In this document: positions 39,736 through 40,900 of the stretch, in pieces | Position numbering within the stretch: the stretch's first letter is position 1 | Layout: each line of letters begins with the position of its first letter | Source of the DNA: NIOZ-UU13 sp964444135 | Lineage (GTDB): Bacteria > Planctomycetota > Phycisphaerae > Sedimentisphaerales > Anaerobacaceae | DNA length: 40,900 bases | Direction of reading: 5' to 3' | NCBI GenBank assembly: GCA_964444135.1 | Contig: CAYUFX010000036.1 | Span: 1-40,900, forward strand | Position numbers and translations under genes: made by a program | The notes under the pieces: generated by a model | Told to the model about the DNA's origin: nothing | Seen by the model: only the letters and a program-made list of their open reading frames with translations | Database searches by the model: none

Positions 39736-40211
39736 GACCCAAAGAAAACATAGAAAAATTCGTAAAAGATAGAAAGCCGAATGTAACAACCAGCCGCCAA
39801 ATGGATAAGCGCACTCTAAATGACTCGTTTGCAGCTATGGAGCAAACTATCCGGGCTAAATCGGCAGACCATAAGCCGAGCACAGCCAGGATAATTACCC
39901 TCAGCAGAATGATGAAGCTTACCGCCGCAGCGGCTGTCATAATCGTGGCAATCAGCTTTTTTATTGCTCACCACGGCCCGTCTGAGCAAGCGGATACTAC
40001 TACAGTTTCAAAAGTCATAAAATCCCCAATTGAAATGATGACAGAGATGTCGCTTGAACGTGCATTTCGGCGAGGAGGAATAGAAGCTGTAGAAAATCAA
40101 TGCAGGGAGGCTTTTAAGCCAACTGGACCGGCGCCGGGAAGTTTATCAATCGAGCAGATACTCGAAGAATTCAATGGCAATGGTCATAGCACAGAAAGGA
40201 CAAGACTATGA
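39732..40211 (+). CDS. Single-helix membrane protein, candidate anti-sigma factor, module 3
   Basis: A 159-aa protein with a cytoplasmic N-terminus (MRPKENIEKFVKDRKPNV), one helix (LTAAAAVIIVAISFFIA), and an outer part containing SPIEMMTEMSLERAFRRGG and LSIEQILEEFNGNG. The segment after the helix is nearly the same as in module 1 (SEQADTTTVSK), while the N-terminus follows module 2, a mosaic pattern. ATGA overlaps occur at both ends: with the sigma gene before it and the exported-protein gene after it. Anti-sigma function is inferred from position and topology. Confidence 0.6.
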   Translation: MRPKENIEKFVKDRKPNVTTSRQMDKRTLNDSFAAMEQTIRAKSADHKPSTARIITLSRMMKLTAAAAVIIVAISFFIAHHGPSEQADTTTVSKVIKSPIEMMTEMSLERAFRRGGIEAVENQCREAFKPTGPAPGSLSIEQILEEFNGNGHSTERTRL

Positions 40212-40900
40212 AAACAATTAGAAGCAGTAAAATGACAAAGATGGTGTTCGCTGTTTTGGTGATACTTATTTCAGCCCCATTCCTCTTTGCCTATCCGCCT
40301 GATAACGCGGCAGTGCTTTATTACAAGGCCTTCATGCTGTATGAGCGCCCGGACAACATTGGTCCCATGCTGTGGGATTACTGGAAAGGCAATATTAAAT
40401 TGAATGGGAAAATAGAAGAACACTTGACCAAGAATCGAAAAGTAATAGACATTGTGCTCGATGCCACCCGGATAGACCGTTGCGACTGGGGATTGGACTA
40501 CTCCCAGGGTACGGAAGTACTGCTGCCCCCTCATCACAAGGCCAGAGATATATTCGCGCTGCTTGCTGCTGAGGCAAGAATGCAGGCTGACAGAGGCGAT
40601 TACAAAAAAGCACTGGATCGCTACATCAGTATATACAGGATGGCGCGTCACCTCAATGAGCGTCCACTCATATGCTACCTCGTCGGTACCGCCATCAATG
40701 CCGCGACCAACAATTGTATTACCCGATTCCTATCGGAGATGCCACCAGACATAGACACCTTGACCTGGCTGCGAGACGAACTCGCCGAGTTCGACAAGCA
40801 GCCGTATTCGATAAAGCCAACCCTTCGGTGGAAACGCGAAGCGGCAATCATCTCTATGTCTCCAGAGAGAATTGGCAATGTAGTGCGTTCCGGTCTTGAT
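40208..40900 (+). CDS. Exported protein of unknown function, module 3 (cut by the right edge)
   Basis: An ATG at 40208 opens a frame that runs 231 codons to the window end without a stop, so the C-terminal 160 or so residues are missing. The signal peptide core is MVFAVLVILISAPFLFA. The mature start YPPDNAAVLYYKAFMLYE, the point CDWGLDYSQGTEVLLPP, and the helical part (AEARMQADRGDYKKALDRY, then MARHLNERPLICYLVG) align with module 1 without gaps. It is closer to module 1 than to module 2. The ATGA overlap with the membrane-protein gene contrasts with the 18-bp gap in modules 1 and 2. Function unknown. Confidence 0.75.
   Translation, partial: MKTIRSSKMTKMVFAVLVILISAPFLFAYPPDNAAVLYYKAFMLYERPDNIGPMLWDYWKGNIKLNGKIEEHLTKNRKVIDIVLDATRIDRCDWGLDYSQGTEVLLPPHHKARDIFALLAAEARMQADRGDYKKALDRYISIYRMARHLNERPLICYLVGTAINAATNNCITRFLSEMPPDIDTLTWLRDELAEFDKQPYSIKPTLRWKREAAIISMSPERIGNVVRSGLD

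Noticed and set aside
1..40900. tRNA, rRNA genes or a CRISPR array
   Set aside because: Reading both strands I saw no T-loop-type GTTCRAATC with matching acceptor stems, no rRNA-like blocks, and no regularly spaced direct repeats.

Overview
The window looks like a chromosomal segment of an uncultured planctomycete, most likely a Phycisphaerae/Sedimentisphaerales-type bacterium. This is an inference from gene content: Tat-exported sulfatase and TIM-barrel proteins, a lipoprotein GH2 enzyme, UROD-like proteins, and several ECF sigma factors each paired with a small one-helix membrane protein. Base composition is moderate and many starts lack a strong Shine-Dalgarno site. I see no rRNA, tRNA or CRISPR array.

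Layout. 1-514: 5' end of an IS4-type transposase running off the left edge, with its hairpin leader and a pair of 20-bp inverted repeats. 802-3144: SagB-type nitroreductase, DUF4186 protein and PfkB sugar kinase. 3302-17755: phage-derived virion cassette, all on + strand except a small HNH/AP2-like ORF at its left edge. It encodes portal, scaffold, SU10-like capsid protein, connector, tail/fibre proteins (one with a NodB polysaccharide deacetylase domain, one with a LamG-like domain), a hub-like protein, and small membrane proteins. No terminase, integrase, repressor, tape measure or endolysin is visible. 17889-24089: housekeeping genes (TIM-barrel protein, DUF503, membrane protein, purM, NYN-domain nuclease, purF, thioesterase). 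A compact promoter/two-hairpin/U-tract unit lies between purF and the NYN gene. 24291-31387 (minus strand): carbohydrate locus of UROD-like protein, GH2 enzyme, sulfatase with HEAT-like repeats, and sugar-porter MFS. Divergent from it are a GntP permease and a glycerate kinase (31645-34261), which would together import and phosphorylate glycerate or gluconate-like acids.

34467-40900: three consecutive copies of a three-gene module: ECF sigma factor, small single-helix membrane protein (candidate anti-sigma), and a ~390-aa exported protein of unknown function. The first two copies each end in a terminator and the third runs off the right edge. The copies share patches of high DNA similarity inside otherwise diverged genes. 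The first uses a different ECF type from the other two. This is my best candidate for an undescribed system. The terminase-less virion cassette is the second.

Small palindromic elements are scattered through the window. Some lie between genes: a 44-bp palindrome occurs at 1576 and, inverted, at 24186. Others are inserted in frame inside coding sequences: portal, scaffold and sulfatase carry the same 22-23-bp element.
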